From Zhongshania sp. (GTDB lineage: Bacteria; Pseudomonadota; Gammaproteobacteria; Pseudomonadales; Spongiibacteraceae): a stretch of 64,000 nucleotides of DNA. The notes under the pieces were generated by a model. It was given only the letters and a program-made list of their open reading frames with translations, did no database searches and was not told the DNA's origin. Below are positions 1 to 8,541 of the stretch, in pieces; position 1 is the first letter of the stretch, and each line of letters starts with the position of its first letter. The position numbers were made by a program, and so were the translations under genes. The DNA is taken from contig NZ_JARGNU010000001.1 in the NCBI RefSeq assembly GCF_029212375.1, positions 248,001 to 312,000 on the forward strand, in the 5' to 3' direction.

Positions 1-168
1 AGTAATGAGCTGGTTATTAAAAGTTTAGCGGCTCTGCTAGATACCGTGGCAAAGGGGAGCGACTATACTGACGTGTCGGCGGCGTTTCCAGCATATCTAA
101 CTGCCTTGGAAAAAAGCTCGATAACTCTGCACTCAGCCATACAGGATACGTGGTTTCAGCCCGCCTAA
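1..168 (+). CDS. C-terminal fragment of an unidentified protein
   Basis: An open frame enters from the left edge and closes with TAA at 166-168, giving the last 55 residues of a protein whose start lies outside the window. The fragment is mostly helical in character and ends in HSAIQDTWFQPA. I do not recognise the family. It sits about 220 bp upstream of the ATP-grasp/alpha-E gene on the same strand, so it may belong to the same functional group, but a short hairpin lies between them. The frame has no internal stop from position 1, which is the only support. Confidence 0.5.
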   Translation, partial: SNELVIKSLAALLDTVAKGSDYTDVSAAFPAYLTALEKSSITLHSAIQDTWFQPA

Positions 169-197
169 TCGAGGTGCGAATAAGTGTATGTCACAGG

Positions 198-215
198 GCC
201 GAGTATTTGCTCGGC
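198..215 (+). terminator. Short hairpin after the first partial gene
   Basis: GCCGAG (198-203) and CTCGGC (210-215) form a perfect 6-bp stem with a 6-nt loop, about 30 bp after the stop at 168. The T tract that follows is poor (TTGGG), so it is at best a weak terminator. Confidence 0.25.
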
Positions 216-389
216 TTGGGTACATGCGGTAATCTTCCGTCCTCGTGATTTGCTGCTGGTGCCGAAGGGGGTTTATTTTGTGGGTAATTAATGTTGCCAG
301 CTGGAGAATAAACTCTAAATAGCGCGGTAGCGGTGTTCCCAGCGTTTGGGAAATCCCTTTCATTGACCTTTGTATTTGGCATCGCATCC

Positions 390-2921
390 ATGTTAACTGA
401 TCGTTTTGTGTACACCCCTCAGCATGAGCAGTACGATGAGGTTGTCGGTAAAGACGGCCAAATTCGCGAGCACTGGCATTATCCTATGCGGGTGATGAAC
501 GCCATGGGCATGGAAGCGCTAATCGAGCGTCAACGCACCGCGAAGCGAATTTTGCGCGATGACGGTGCAAGTTATAGCCCTGGTGGCCAGCTTAACGTCA
601 GTCACACGTGGAATCTCGATTTACTGCCGCTGATCCTGTCTAGTCAAGAGTGGGAGGGCATCGAGAACGCCCTGCGCGAGCGTGCCGAGTTGCTGAATTT
701 AATTCTCAGTGACTTGTATGGCGAGCGCAGCCTGATTACCAATAAAGTCATTCCTCCGGCGGTGTTGTTTAGCCATCCTGGATTTTTGCGCGCCTGCGAC
801 GGTATTCGGCTGCCTGGTGAGCATCAGCTAATTTTTCATGCTTCAGACCTTGTTCGCTCGGCAAGTGGCGAGTGGTTGGTGATAGGCGATCGCACCCAAG
901 CGCCCTCTGGCACGGGTTACGCACTGGAAAACCGCACAGTGTTACGGCGAGTTATGCCCAGCCTATTCCGTGATGCTCATGTGCATCGCTTGTCTAACTT
1001 CTTTTTGCAGTGGCGCCGTAAGCTGGCGGAACTGAGCCAAACCAAAGATGCACCCTTGGTGGTGTATTTAACCCAAGGCGCGTTTAAAGAAAACTCCTTT
1101 GAAGACGCTTACCTAGCGAATTATCTAGGCTATCCCTTGGTACAGGGTCGCGATTTAACTGTGCGCAAAGGCGCGTTGTGGCTGAAGTCGCTCGACGGCT
1201 TGCGGCGGGTAGATGTGGTTTTGCGCCGGATTGACGACAGTGTGGCTGACCCCGTGGTGTCGCGGCAGAGTTTTGGTCAGGGAATTCCCGGTTTAACCGA
1301 AGTGGCTAGAGCTGGTGGGGTGGTTATCGCCAATCCATTGGGCAGCGGTATTTTGGAAAATCCGGTGTTGGCGAAATATATGCCGGCCATTGCTCGCCAC
1401 TTTTTGGGACGCGATTTACGATTGAATTCGGTGCCCACGTGGTGGTGTGGCGATGCTAAAGATTTAGAGTACGTTAAAGCCCATTTCGATGACTTATTAA
1501 TTCGTCACACCTGCCGAGTGCCTGGTCGACACAGTGTGTTTGTTGCCGAGCTAAACGGCGAAGAACGGCTTAGCTTACTCGCTAAAGTTTTAGCCAATCC
1601 AGTGGATTATGTTGCGCAGAGTGCGGTTAGGCCCTCACAAACACCGGCCTTAGACGGCAAGGTATTTAGCAGCCGACCCCTAGTTTTGCGCGGTTTCACG
1701 GTGGCCAGTGGTAGCTCTTATTCGGTAATGCCCGGCGGGCTGACCCAAATAGGCACCCATACAGACACCCAGCACATTGTTAGTCAGTACGGTGGTGGCA
1801 GTAAAGATACGTGGATTTTGGCTTCTGAGCCCGAAATTGAAGACAGTGTTTTTGAACCAGAAAAACTAGCGAGACAGGCGCAAGCGCTGGATCGTAACTT
1901 TAGTTTGCCAAGCCGCGTTATCGATAATCTGTTTTGGTTTGGCCGCTATGCCGAGCGGGCAGAATCGGGATTGCGCTTAGTGCGAACGGCCTTTGAAGAG
2001 CTGAATAGTATCGAACCACTGTCGCCAGAGAGTCGGCGAGTACTATTGCGCTCGGTAACCCATGTCACCGGTACGTACCCGGGATTCACCGCGAAAGCAG
2101 CAGATTTTGACGCGCCAGAGCACGAGCTTTTAGATATTGTTTCCAATCGCGGTCGGCCAGGCAGCATAGCCCACTGTCTGGAAGCCATTCTGCATTCGGC
2201 AGATGGCGTTAAGGAGTTGCTGTCAAACGACATGTTGCGCTTAGTAAATGATATTCGCGATGGCATGGAGTTTTTGAACAAAAATTTAGAGAGTAGTTTG
2301 CAAGCGGCCCCCGATGAATTGCTTGACCCGCTGATTACCAGCTTGCTGGCGCTGTCAGGTCTTAGCCAAGAGAGTATGGTTAGGGGGCGGGCGTGGCGCT
2401 TTATGGAGATGGGGCGTCGTTTAGAGCGAGCGCAGAAGACGGTCGAATTACTTAGCCGGACGCTAGTGAAAAATGTCTCGGATGCTCAAAATGTGTCTCT
2501 ATTGAAGCCAGTGCTGGCCAGTTTGGAATCACGTATTGTATACAAGCGCTATTATCGCAGCGGTTATCGCTTAGATAAGGGTATGGAGCTATTGTTATTT
2601 GATCGTGAGAACCCGCGCTCGGTGATGTTCCAACTCGAAAGTTTGCGTAATCATTTAGACGAGGTGGTTGGCCCCAATAAGAGTATCCAGTTAAGTGAGG
2701 ATATGCGCTGTATTTTAAGGGCGACCAATACCTTGTTGATGACGCGTTTGGATGAATTGTCGGTGCGCGATCCAAGTACGGGTGAGCACGCCAAATTGGG
2801 TGATTTACTCACTCAACTTGACGCTGACCTTAAAGCGGCGTCGCAAGCTTTGGCAGATCGTTACTTCGATCACGCTGCGGGGCCGCAGCCTGTTGAAATG
2901 AGCGGCAGGGGATTGGAATGA
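390..2921 (+). CDS. Circularly permuted ATP-grasp / alpha-E domain fusion protein
   Basis: 843 residues. The first ~500 residues match the circularly permuted type 2 ATP-grasp family (COG2308-like; DGQIREHW near the N-terminus, TYALENR-like segment GYALENRTVLRR). From about residue 510 (NLFWFGRYAERAESGLRL) an alpha-helical alpha-E domain (COG2307-like) runs to the end; in many bacteria these are separate genes. The family is linked by genome context to transglutaminase-like proteases and suspected of peptide-bond or ligase chemistry, but the reaction is not established. ATG at 390 is preferred because the family usually begins near this point; an in-frame GTG at 333 would add 19 hydrophobic residues and cannot be excluded. 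The stop overlaps the next ATG (ATGA), indicating translational coupling. Confidence 0.85.
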   Translation: MLTDRFVYTPQHEQYDEVVGKDGQIREHWHYPMRVMNAMGMEALIERQRTAKRILRDDGASYSPGGQLNVSHTWNLDLLPLILSSQEWEGIENALRERAELLNLILSDLYGERSLITNKVIPPAVLFSHPGFLRACDGIRLPGEHQLIFHASDLVRSASGEWLVIGDRTQAPSGTGYALENRTVLRRVMPSLFRDAHVHRLSNFFLQWRRKLAELSQTKDAPLVVYLTQGAFKENSFEDAYLANYLGYPLVQGRDLTVRKGALWLKSLDGLRRVDVVLRRIDDSVADPVVSRQSFGQGIPGLTEVARAGGVVIANPLGSGILENPVLAKYMPAIARHFLGRDLRLNSVPTWWCGDAKDLEYVKAHFDDLLIRHTCRVPGRHSVFVAELNGEERLSLLAKVLANPVDYVAQSAVRPSQTPALDGKVFSSRPLVLRGFTVASGSSYSVMPGGLTQIGTHTDTQHIVSQYGGGSKDTWILASEPEIEDSVFEPEKLARQAQALDRNFSLPSRVIDNLFWFGRYAERAESGLRLVRTAFEELNSIEPLSPESRRVLLRSVTHVTGTYPGFTAKAADFDAPEHELLDIVSNRGRPGSIAHCLEAILHSADGVKELLSNDMLRLVNDIRDGMEFLNKNLESSLQAAPDELLDPLITSLLALSGLSQESMVRGRAWRFMEMGRRLERAQKTVELLSRTLVKNVSDAQNVSLLKPVLASLESRIVYKRYYRSGYRLDKGMELLLFDRENPRSVMFQLESLRNHLDEVVGPNKSIQLSEDMRCILRATNTLLMTRLDELSVRDPSTGEHAKLGDLLTQLDADLKAASQALADRYFDHAAGPQPVEMSGRGLE

Positions 2922-3985
2922 AATACCGAGTCAGACATTCAACACGTTACGAATACGCCGATCAAGTGAACCAAGGCTATAACGTCGCTTATCTTATTCC
3001 GCGCGAGTGTAATGGTCAGCGGATAAATTTTAGCGATATTCGCATAATACCAACGCCGGCCAGCAAGATTAAACGAGTGGATTATTTCGGTAATGTGGTG
3101 TGCCATTTTACCGTGGAAAAACCGCATCGTAGCTTGGAGGTCATTGTTGACAGCGAAGTGGAAATTGCGCCCTCTGAGCCGCGCTTACTCAGCGGTGGAA
3201 TCACTTGTGCCGAGGTTCGCTCGGTGCTGCTCAATGGCAGTAATAGTGAGGATATTAAAGCCTCTGAATTTTGCTTTGATTCTCCAATGATTGGCGCGAG
3301 CAAAGAACTGAGTGATTTTGCCCGCGATTTGTTTAGCCCAGAGCGGCCCTTCCTCGAGGCGGTAAGCGCACTGAATTCACGGATTTTTAACGATTTTAAA
3401 TACGATCCTAGTTTTTCAACCGTGGCCACGCCACTGAAAGACGTGATGGCCAGTCGCCGAGGGGTATGCCAAGATTTTGCCCATTTAGCGATTGGGGCAC
3501 TGCGGGGGCTGGGTTTTGCTGCGCGCTATGTGAGTGGATACCTTGAAACTCTACCGCCGCCTGGCCAAGTGAAATTAGCGGGCGCCGATGCTTCTCACGC
3601 GTGGTTTTCGGTGTATATTCCCGGCGATGACTGGCAAGACTTTGACCCAACCAACGACGTGATGCCGGCCGATCAGCATATCACCACCGCGTGGGGGCGA
3701 GATTATTCCGATGTTACGCCCTTAAAAGGGGTTGTCTTTGGCGGCGGCGGTAAACAGGTTTTATCGGTTGCGGTAGATGTGTCGCGGGTTGAATCGCCAG
3801 CAGAGCGAGCTTTGTTTGCAGCGAACGCGGGCGATATGCCAGGGAAAAACCAGCAAAATCAGAGTCAGCAAGCGCAAAGCCAGCAGGCTCAGAGTCAGGC
3901 AATACAAACATCAACTCAGGTTTTGCAAACTCAAGTTTTACAGACTCAAACCCAATCACAATTGCCACCGCGCAACTTGCTTTAG
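2918..3985 (+). CDS. Transglutaminase-like cysteine protease with Gln-rich tail
   Basis: 355 residues: bacterial transglutaminase N-terminal beta domain (~1-90), then a transglutaminase core with the triad Cys184 (RGVCQDFAHL), His227 (DASHAWFSV) and Asp243 (DFDPTND). This family, next to alpha-E and ATP-grasp partners, is thought to be a cytoplasmic peptidase or amide-bond enzyme; substrate unknown. It overlaps the upstream fusion gene by 4 bp, so the two are surely one operon. Odd: from about residue 308 the protein ends in a low-complexity tail dominated by Gln with Ser, Ala and Thr, absent from typical members, followed by LPPRNLL. No clear terminator follows. Confidence 0.88.
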   Translation: MKYRVRHSTRYEYADQVNQGYNVAYLIPRECNGQRINFSDIRIIPTPASKIKRVDYFGNVVCHFTVEKPHRSLEVIVDSEVEIAPSEPRLLSGGITCAEVRSVLLNGSNSEDIKASEFCFDSPMIGASKELSDFARDLFSPERPFLEAVSALNSRIFNDFKYDPSFSTVATPLKDVMASRRGVCQDFAHLAIGALRGLGFAARYVSGYLETLPPPGQVKLAGADASHAWFSVYIPGDDWQDFDPTNDVMPADQHITTAWGRDYSDVTPLKGVVFGGGGKQVLSVAVDVSRVESPAERALFAANAGDMPGKNQQNQSQQAQSQQAQSQAIQTSTQVLQTQVLQTQTQSQLPPRNLL

Positions 3986-4235
3986 GGGCAAAGGCTACAG
4001 TATTAAGTCCTTGTAGAGCGATTGTAGTTTGCCGTTGTTCACCTTTAAGGCTTGGCCGGCTAACGGCTGCGGCCCTAAATACACGCTTGCATTTAATCTT
4101 TAATGCGAAGTGGTGGATAGTTTGCTGTTGGCGACTATTATTCTGAATGAGATGCCTTTCGTAATCAGGTCATTTTGGTGTGACGGCAAGTGTCTAAGGT
4201 AATGCGTTGTGGGCGTGGTGAGTGGGGTGGGTAAG

Positions 4236-4991
4236 ATGGCTGTTCTCGAGAATAAAATAGCGGTAATTACTGGCGGTGGTCAGGGGGTTGGCGCCGGTAT
4301 TGCGCTTGCCCTTGCCGCAGAGGGTGCGGTGGTTGCAGTGCTGGGGCGCAACTTAACAAAGTTGGAGGCGACCTGCGCGGAAATTCACCATCGCGGAGGT
4401 GAAGCTCAGGCCTTTGTCTGTGATGTGACGGTAGCCGAGGATATCGACGCGGCGGTAATGGAGATTGTTGATGAGTTTGGCGGCATCGATATTCTGGTGA
4501 ATAACGCACAAATCATCCCCCTTGGGCGCCTATTGGAAGTGAGTGATGAGGAATATCAAGAAGGCATGGCTTCTGGGCCGCTAGCGACCTTCCGTTTAAT
4601 GAAAGCTTGCTACCCGTTTTTACGGGGCGATGGTTGTATCGTCAATTTAGCTAGTTCGGCGGCCATGCGTCCCGATTCTGCCGGCTTTGGGGCCTACGCT
4701 GCGGCTAAAGAAGCAATTCGTGCCCTGAGTCGCGCTGCCGCCTGTGAATGGGGTGAAGATAATATTCGGGTGAATTGTATTATGCCCTTGGCTATGTCGC
4801 CGGCAATGAGCCGCTGGGTGGAGAGTGGCAGCGACGACGTTGAAGAGTTTCTCGGCTCAGTTCCCTTGGGGCGGGTGGGCGATTGTGAAGAGGATATCGG
4901 CCGCGTGGTGGTGTTTTTGTGCGGGCCTGATGCCAGTTATATCACCGGCCATACCTTGCCCGTCGATGGCGGGCAGGCATTCATACGCTAA
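4236..4991 (+). CDS. Short-chain dehydrogenase/reductase (classical SDR)
   Basis: 251 residues, the usual length of classical SDRs. It has the cofactor loop TGGGQGVGAGIA near residue 13, NNAQ in place of the usual NNAG, the catalytic Ser141 (NLASSAAM), Tyr154 and Lys158 (YAAAK), and the C-terminal PVDGGQAF. It should reduce or oxidise an alcohol/ketone with NAD(P)H; substrate unknown. ATG 4236 is chosen because it follows a purine-rich GGTGGGTAAG and starts directly with the Rossmann strand; an upstream GTG at 4209 would add nine unlikely residues. It stands alone, convergent with the Lrp-type gene. Confidence 0.85.
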   Translation: MAVLENKIAVITGGGQGVGAGIALALAAEGAVVAVLGRNLTKLEATCAEIHHRGGEAQAFVCDVTVAEDIDAAVMEIVDEFGGIDILVNNAQIIPLGRLLEVSDEEYQEGMASGPLATFRLMKACYPFLRGDGCIVNLASSAAMRPDSAGFGAYAAAKEAIRALSRAAACEWGEDNIRVNCIMPLAMSPAMSRWVESGSDDVEEFLGSVPLGRVGDCEEDIGRVVVFLCGPDASYITGHTLPVDGGQAFIR

Positions 4992-5029
4992 TTTGCGTTG
5001 CTTAGGCGCTGGTTAAGGCTTGTGGCGCA

Positions 5030-5506
5030 TTAAAGTTGGCTGTGTAGCGGTAATTCAGTGGTGTTCTTGATTTCAGTCACTGCAATATGGGAGTGCAGCT
5101 CGCGGATCATACTAAGGGAGAGTAGGCGGTCACGGACAAAACTTTCATAGTTGCGGATGTCCTTAACAATTATTTTCAACATATAGTCCCATATTCCCGT
5201 CATGGTGTAGCACTCTAGCACTTCATCAAAATTACTCACTGCATTTTCAAATTCAACTAAATTTTGCCGTCCAGAGGTGGTCAGGTTAACGGTGGCAAAT
5301 ACAACTAAATCCATTCCTAGTGCATGGCGATTTAGCACGGCAACTTTCTTGCGAATCAGACCATCCTGTTCAATACGGTTGATTCGCCGCCAGCAGGGTG
5401 ATTGCGACATGCCAACAATGTCGGCGACTTCACTGGAGGTTTTGCTGGCATCAGTCTGCAATATGCTGAGAATGTTGATGTCTTGGCGGTTTAAATCGCT
5501 ACTCAT
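5030..5506 (-). CDS. Lrp/AsnC-family transcriptional regulator
   Basis: 158 residues, typical of the family. An N-terminal winged HTH (DINILSILQTDASKTSSEVADIVG ... CWRRINRIEQDG region, residues 8-50) is followed by a RAM ligand-binding domain. These proteins form octamers and sense amino acids or related small molecules. The gene is divergent from the patatin gene with about 355 bp between starts, and a 15-bp palindrome lies 41 bp upstream of its start, which may be its own operator. The effector cannot be read from the sequence. Confidence 0.9.
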   Translation of the reverse strand: MSSDLNRQDINILSILQTDASKTSSEVADIVGMSQSPCWRRINRIEQDGLIRKKVAVLNRHALGMDLVVFATVNLTTSGRQNLVEFENAVSNFDEVLECYTMTGIWDYMLKIIVKDIRNYESFVRDRLLSLSMIRELHSHIAVTEIKNTTELPLHSQL

Positions 5507-5546
5507 TAGAAACCTTTGGTTTAGGTTGCTAGGTGTGTTCTATACC

Positions 5547-5561
5547 TATTTAACGTAAATA
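5547..5561. promoter_or_regulatory. 15-bp palindrome upstream of the Lrp/AsnC gene
   Basis: TATTTA-ACG-TAAATA is a perfect 6-bp inverted repeat with a 3-bp centre, the size of Lrp/AsnC-type sites. It lies 41 bp upstream of the regulator's start codon, a usual place for autoregulation. Function is inferred. Confidence 0.4.
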
Positions 5562-5788
5562 TAGAAGATACTAATTCATTTTTCTTGGTTTTTGATGATT
5601 TTTTAGGCGTCCATTCACTTTAGGTGTAAATAGTGATATCGCAAGCTATTTTCATTCGTTTAACACCGTCAATATGCGGCTTTTGCAGTTGAGATGTCGT
5701 ATTTGTCGGCAAAATTCGTTAATCTTGGTTGCATGTGTGGCACGCTAGCCAGATGGTCGCAATTACTTAGAAACACCTATAGCCAGTG

Positions 5789-5818
5789 TCGTAATGATTG
5801 ATTAGAGTGATATTACGA
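5789..5818. promoter_or_regulatory. 7-bp inverted repeat upstream of the patatin gene
   Basis: TCGTAAT (5789-5795) and ATTACGA (5812-5818) are exact reverse complements 16 bp apart, ending 43 bp before the patatin start. It could be an operator or a 5'-leader hairpin. Confidence 0.3.
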
Positions 5819-5861
5819 TTTATTGATGCTTTAAACAGTATCGAATTGAATAGGACTTAAT

Positions 5862-7379
5862 GTGAAGAAACTGGAAGATAAGCTGCGCCATGCAACTAGC
5901 TACGAAGAGTGGAAGGCGCTGGCAAAAGAGCATGATCGCTGTTCCGGTCGCGAGCATTGGAAAAAGGTCGATAAAACCAGTCTTTACGATTACGCCTCAA
6001 TTCGCTCCCGTTTGGAACGGTTACGGTACTTTCGAGAAAACGACGACAATATTGGCTTACTCTTTTCGTTAAATGAAGGGATTCACGGCAATATGGGCGG
6101 TATGGGCAAGCCGGTATTGTATGCGCGCGCAAAGTTCGGCACTAAGCAGTTAGTGCATGACTATGTGGATGCGATTAACGACTCTTTAGATCACCTCGCC
6201 CAGCTTGATTCCGATCATCCCAGTTTTCTTGAGCGTTTGGATTTTTTCCGCCGCGCCAATAAATGCTATGGCAAATCGGCGTTAATGCTTAGTGGTGGCG
6301 CGGTATTAGGCAATTTTCACGTTGGCGTTGTTAAGGCGATGGTTGAGCAGGATCTGCTCCCAGATGTAATTTCAGGTTCCAGTGCCGGCTCCATGATTGC
6401 GGCAGTATTGGGTACCCGTACCGACACAGAGTTAAAGCATTTTCTGGATGCGGATAATTTGCGTAAAGTTTTACTGGCAGAGGTTGAGCTCGTAAATGGC
6501 CGGCTTTCGGAATCGTCACCGCGAATTAATCACCAGCTGCTAAAAGAGAAAATTGCTAAATTAATACCCGACGTTACGTTTCAAGAAGCATTTGAAATGA
6601 CGGGCCGGCATATCAATATTTCGATTTCGCCCTCTGATGTACATCAAACCTCGCGATTACTGAATGCGATTGCGTCACCCAATGTGTATATTCGCAAAGC
6701 GGTATTGGCCTCTTGCGCGGTTCCCGGTATATACCCCCCTGTGATGCTTGAAGCAAAAAATGTTCACGGTCACCCACAGCCCTATTTGGCTACGCGGCGC
6801 TGGATAGACGGCTCAGTCAGTGACGATTTGCCGGCTAAGCGCTTGGCGCGTTTATATGGGGTGAATCATTTTATTGTTAGCCAAACCAATCCAATTGTAC
6901 TTTGGGCGCTGCACGACTCGAAGACCGAAAATAGCGGCTTAATAACGGCCCTGCGACAGCTCGGTGGTCGTACTATTAAAGAGGTCTCTAAGGTTGGTAG
7001 CAGTGTGGCGCGGAAATATTTTAAAAACTCACCTCGCGTGCGCCGGATGAGTAATATTATCTATTCGGTGATCAATCAAGAATACACTGGCGATATCAAC
7101 ATTATTCCCCGATACCGCTTTTTCGACCCGCGCAAGCTGCTTACCGAGCTAACGCCCAAGGAATTACAGTTTTATATTCTTGAAGGCGAGCGGGCAACGT
7201 GGCCTAAGCTTGAAATGATCCGTGCCAGCACCAAGATAAGCCGCAAGCTCGCGAAAATTTTAGAGCTTTATGAAGAGGAGGAGTTTAGTCGTTTATCAAA
7301 TGGTAAGGCTAAGGCTAAGGCTAGAGCTAAGCCACATCATCTTGGCGCGGAGCTGACTCGACATAATGTTAGCGCGTAG
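5862..7379 (+). CDS. Patatin-like phospholipase/acyl hydrolase with DUF3336 N-terminus
   Basis: 505 residues. An N-terminal ~130-residue DUF3336 segment, rich in charged residues, precedes a patatin domain with the oxyanion loop GGAVLGNFHVG (~145), nucleophile Ser174 in GSSAG, and Asp316 in the DGS motif, together the Ser-Asp dyad. This architecture is shared with the yeast triacylglycerol lipases TGL3/4/5, so a lipid acyl hydrolase acting on neutral or phospholipid is the likely role. The start is GTG (an ATG two bases earlier is immediately followed by a stop). The C-terminus carries a short basic repeat of Lys-Ala pairs (KAKAKARAK), possibly membrane- or nucleic acid-binding. Monocistronic: a strong terminator follows. 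Confidence 0.9.
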   Translation: MKKLEDKLRHATSYEEWKALAKEHDRCSGREHWKKVDKTSLYDYASIRSRLERLRYFRENDDNIGLLFSLNEGIHGNMGGMGKPVLYARAKFGTKQLVHDYVDAINDSLDHLAQLDSDHPSFLERLDFFRRANKCYGKSALMLSGGAVLGNFHVGVVKAMVEQDLLPDVISGSSAGSMIAAVLGTRTDTELKHFLDADNLRKVLLAEVELVNGRLSESSPRINHQLLKEKIAKLIPDVTFQEAFEMTGRHINISISPSDVHQTSRLLNAIASPNVYIRKAVLASCAVPGIYPPVMLEAKNVHGHPQPYLATRRWIDGSVSDDLPAKRLARLYGVNHFIVSQTNPIVLWALHDSKTENSGLITALRQLGGRTIKEVSKVGSSVARKYFKNSPRVRRMSNIIYSVINQEYTGDINIIPRYRFFDPRKLLTELTPKELQFYILEGERATWPKLEMIRASTKISRKLAKILELYEEEEFSRLSNGKAKAKARAKPHHLGAELTRHNVSA

Positions 7380-7398
7380 CGTGATGTAATTGTTATTT

Positions 7399-7425
7399 AA
7401 AGCCTGCAATTGCAGGCTTTTTTGT
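7399..7425 (+). terminator. Rho-independent terminator after the patatin gene
   Basis: AAAGCCTGCA and TGCAGGCTTT pair perfectly across 7399-7420 and run into a T tract (TTTTTTGTTTTT). It ends the patatin transcript. Confidence 0.9.
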
Positions 7426-7589
7426 TTTTGGCGGGTATGCATTTGCTATGAGCACGTTTTATGCCTTTATGGCGTTGGTGCGGCGAAAGCATAAGTAGTA
7501 TATTTATACTGGTAGGGGTATAGTTTGAGGCTGTAAGCGTGACTGAATTCTTCTCATTAAACAGCGCTGAACATTGGGTAGGTTAACGG

Positions 7590-8039
7590 GTGAGTGATAT
7601 GGTTGTAAGTACGATGTTTACGCCTTGGCAGGCGATAGGGGGTGGCTGTTTAATTGGTGGCGCCGCGGTCTTGCTGATGTGGTCGATGGGTCGAATTGCC
7701 GGTATTTCGGGCATTGTCGCTGGGGCCTTAACTGAAACTGGTGGCGAGCGTAGCTGGCGGTTGAGTTTTTTGGCTGGTTTGTTCTTTGGCGCAATTGTCG
7801 CGGCGTATTTTAGTGGCGCGCTTGTCGGGGTGCAGAGCGTGGCATCCATGCCCGTGTTGGTTGCTGCTGGCTTGCTAGTGGGGCTTGGTACGCGAATGGG
7901 GGGTGGTTGTACCTCTGGTCACGGGGTGTGTGGTATTTCTCGGTTTTCGCTGCGTTCCGTGGTGGCGACTATGGTGTTTATGGCCAGTGGTGCGGTTACG
8001 GTATTCGTGATTCGCCATTTGTTGGGAGAGGGTGTATGA
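7590..8039 (+). CDS. YeeE/YedE-family half transporter, first half
   Basis: 149 residues with about four to five hydrophobic helices. It carries the family signature GGGCTSGHGVCGISR near residue 106 with the conserved Cys. Full-length YeeE/YedE (TsuA) proteins move thiosulfate through a line of Cys residues; here the protein is half-size and its partner is the next gene, which overlaps by 4 bp (ATGA). The pair presumably forms a heterodimeric sulfur-compound transporter in the inner membrane; the substrate is inferred. Start is GTG 7590; ATG 7599 is also possible. Confidence 0.88.
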   Translation: MSDMVVSTMFTPWQAIGGGCLIGGAAVLLMWSMGRIAGISGIVAGALTETGGERSWRLSFLAGLFFGAIVAAYFSGALVGVQSVASMPVLVAAGLLVGLGTRMGGGCTSGHGVCGISRFSLRSVVATMVFMASGAVTVFVIRHLLGEGV

Positions 8040-8446
8040 GTCGCTTAATTGTACTGCTTGCCGGTGCTTTATTTGGTGCGGGGATCACTATTTCGGGAAT
8101 GGCAAATCCTGCCAAGGTACAAAATTTTTTGGATATCAGTGGTAACTGGGATCCGAGCTTAGCTTTTGTTATGGGCGCAGCGCTAGTCATCGCAACACCT
8201 GGCTTTTTCTTTGTGCTTAAGGGGCAAAGGCCGCGCTTTGCAGAGGTCTTTGCGTTGCCAACTAAGAAAGATGTCGATGCTAAGCTGGTGTTGGGTGCCG
8301 TTATGTTTGGTGTTGGCTGGGGCTTGAGCGGTTTGTGTCCGGCGCCTGCGTTGGTCGCTTTGCTCACCGGTGCCGCGCCGTTCCTTGCTTTTTTACTAGC
8401 CATGTTTGCCGGTATGCTCGTGCATCGCTTTGTATTTGAAAGGTAA
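8036..8446 (+). CDS. YeeE/YedE-family half transporter, second half
   Basis: 136 residues, four hydrophobic helices, starting at ATG 8036 inside the stop of the first half. It opens with the pattern AGALFGAGITISGMANPAK and carries the second Cys signature GWGLSGLCPAPALV at ~95. It pairs with the upstream gene to form one transporter equivalent to a single long YeeE/YedE protein. An in-frame upstream extension back to 7907 lies wholly within the first gene and is disregarded. Confidence 0.88.
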   Translation: MSRLIVLLAGALFGAGITISGMANPAKVQNFLDISGNWDPSLAFVMGAALVIATPGFFFVLKGQRPRFAEVFALPTKKDVDAKLVLGAVMFGVGWGLSGLCPAPALVALLTGAAPFLAFLLAMFAGMLVHRFVFER

Positions 8447-8541
8447 ATTCACTGATAGTCGCCATATCGACATTGGGGTAAGCTAGTCCTCGAAGTGAGC
8501 CAGTTAAATAATAAGATTAATAAATACATAGAGGGCGCGAT

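Larger units (their letters stand above)
5507..5861. other. 355-bp divergent intergenic region, Lrp-type gene and patatin gene
   Basis: AT-rich, no convincing coding frame. It must hold two divergent promoters. I can point to two inverted repeats (5547-5561 and 5789-5818) but no clean -35/-10 pair. Confidence 0.6.

Noticed and set aside
133-415. Two minus-strand frames of 74-84 residues before the ATP-grasp gene
   Set aside because: They overlap known coding sequence at one end, differ in frame, and look random.
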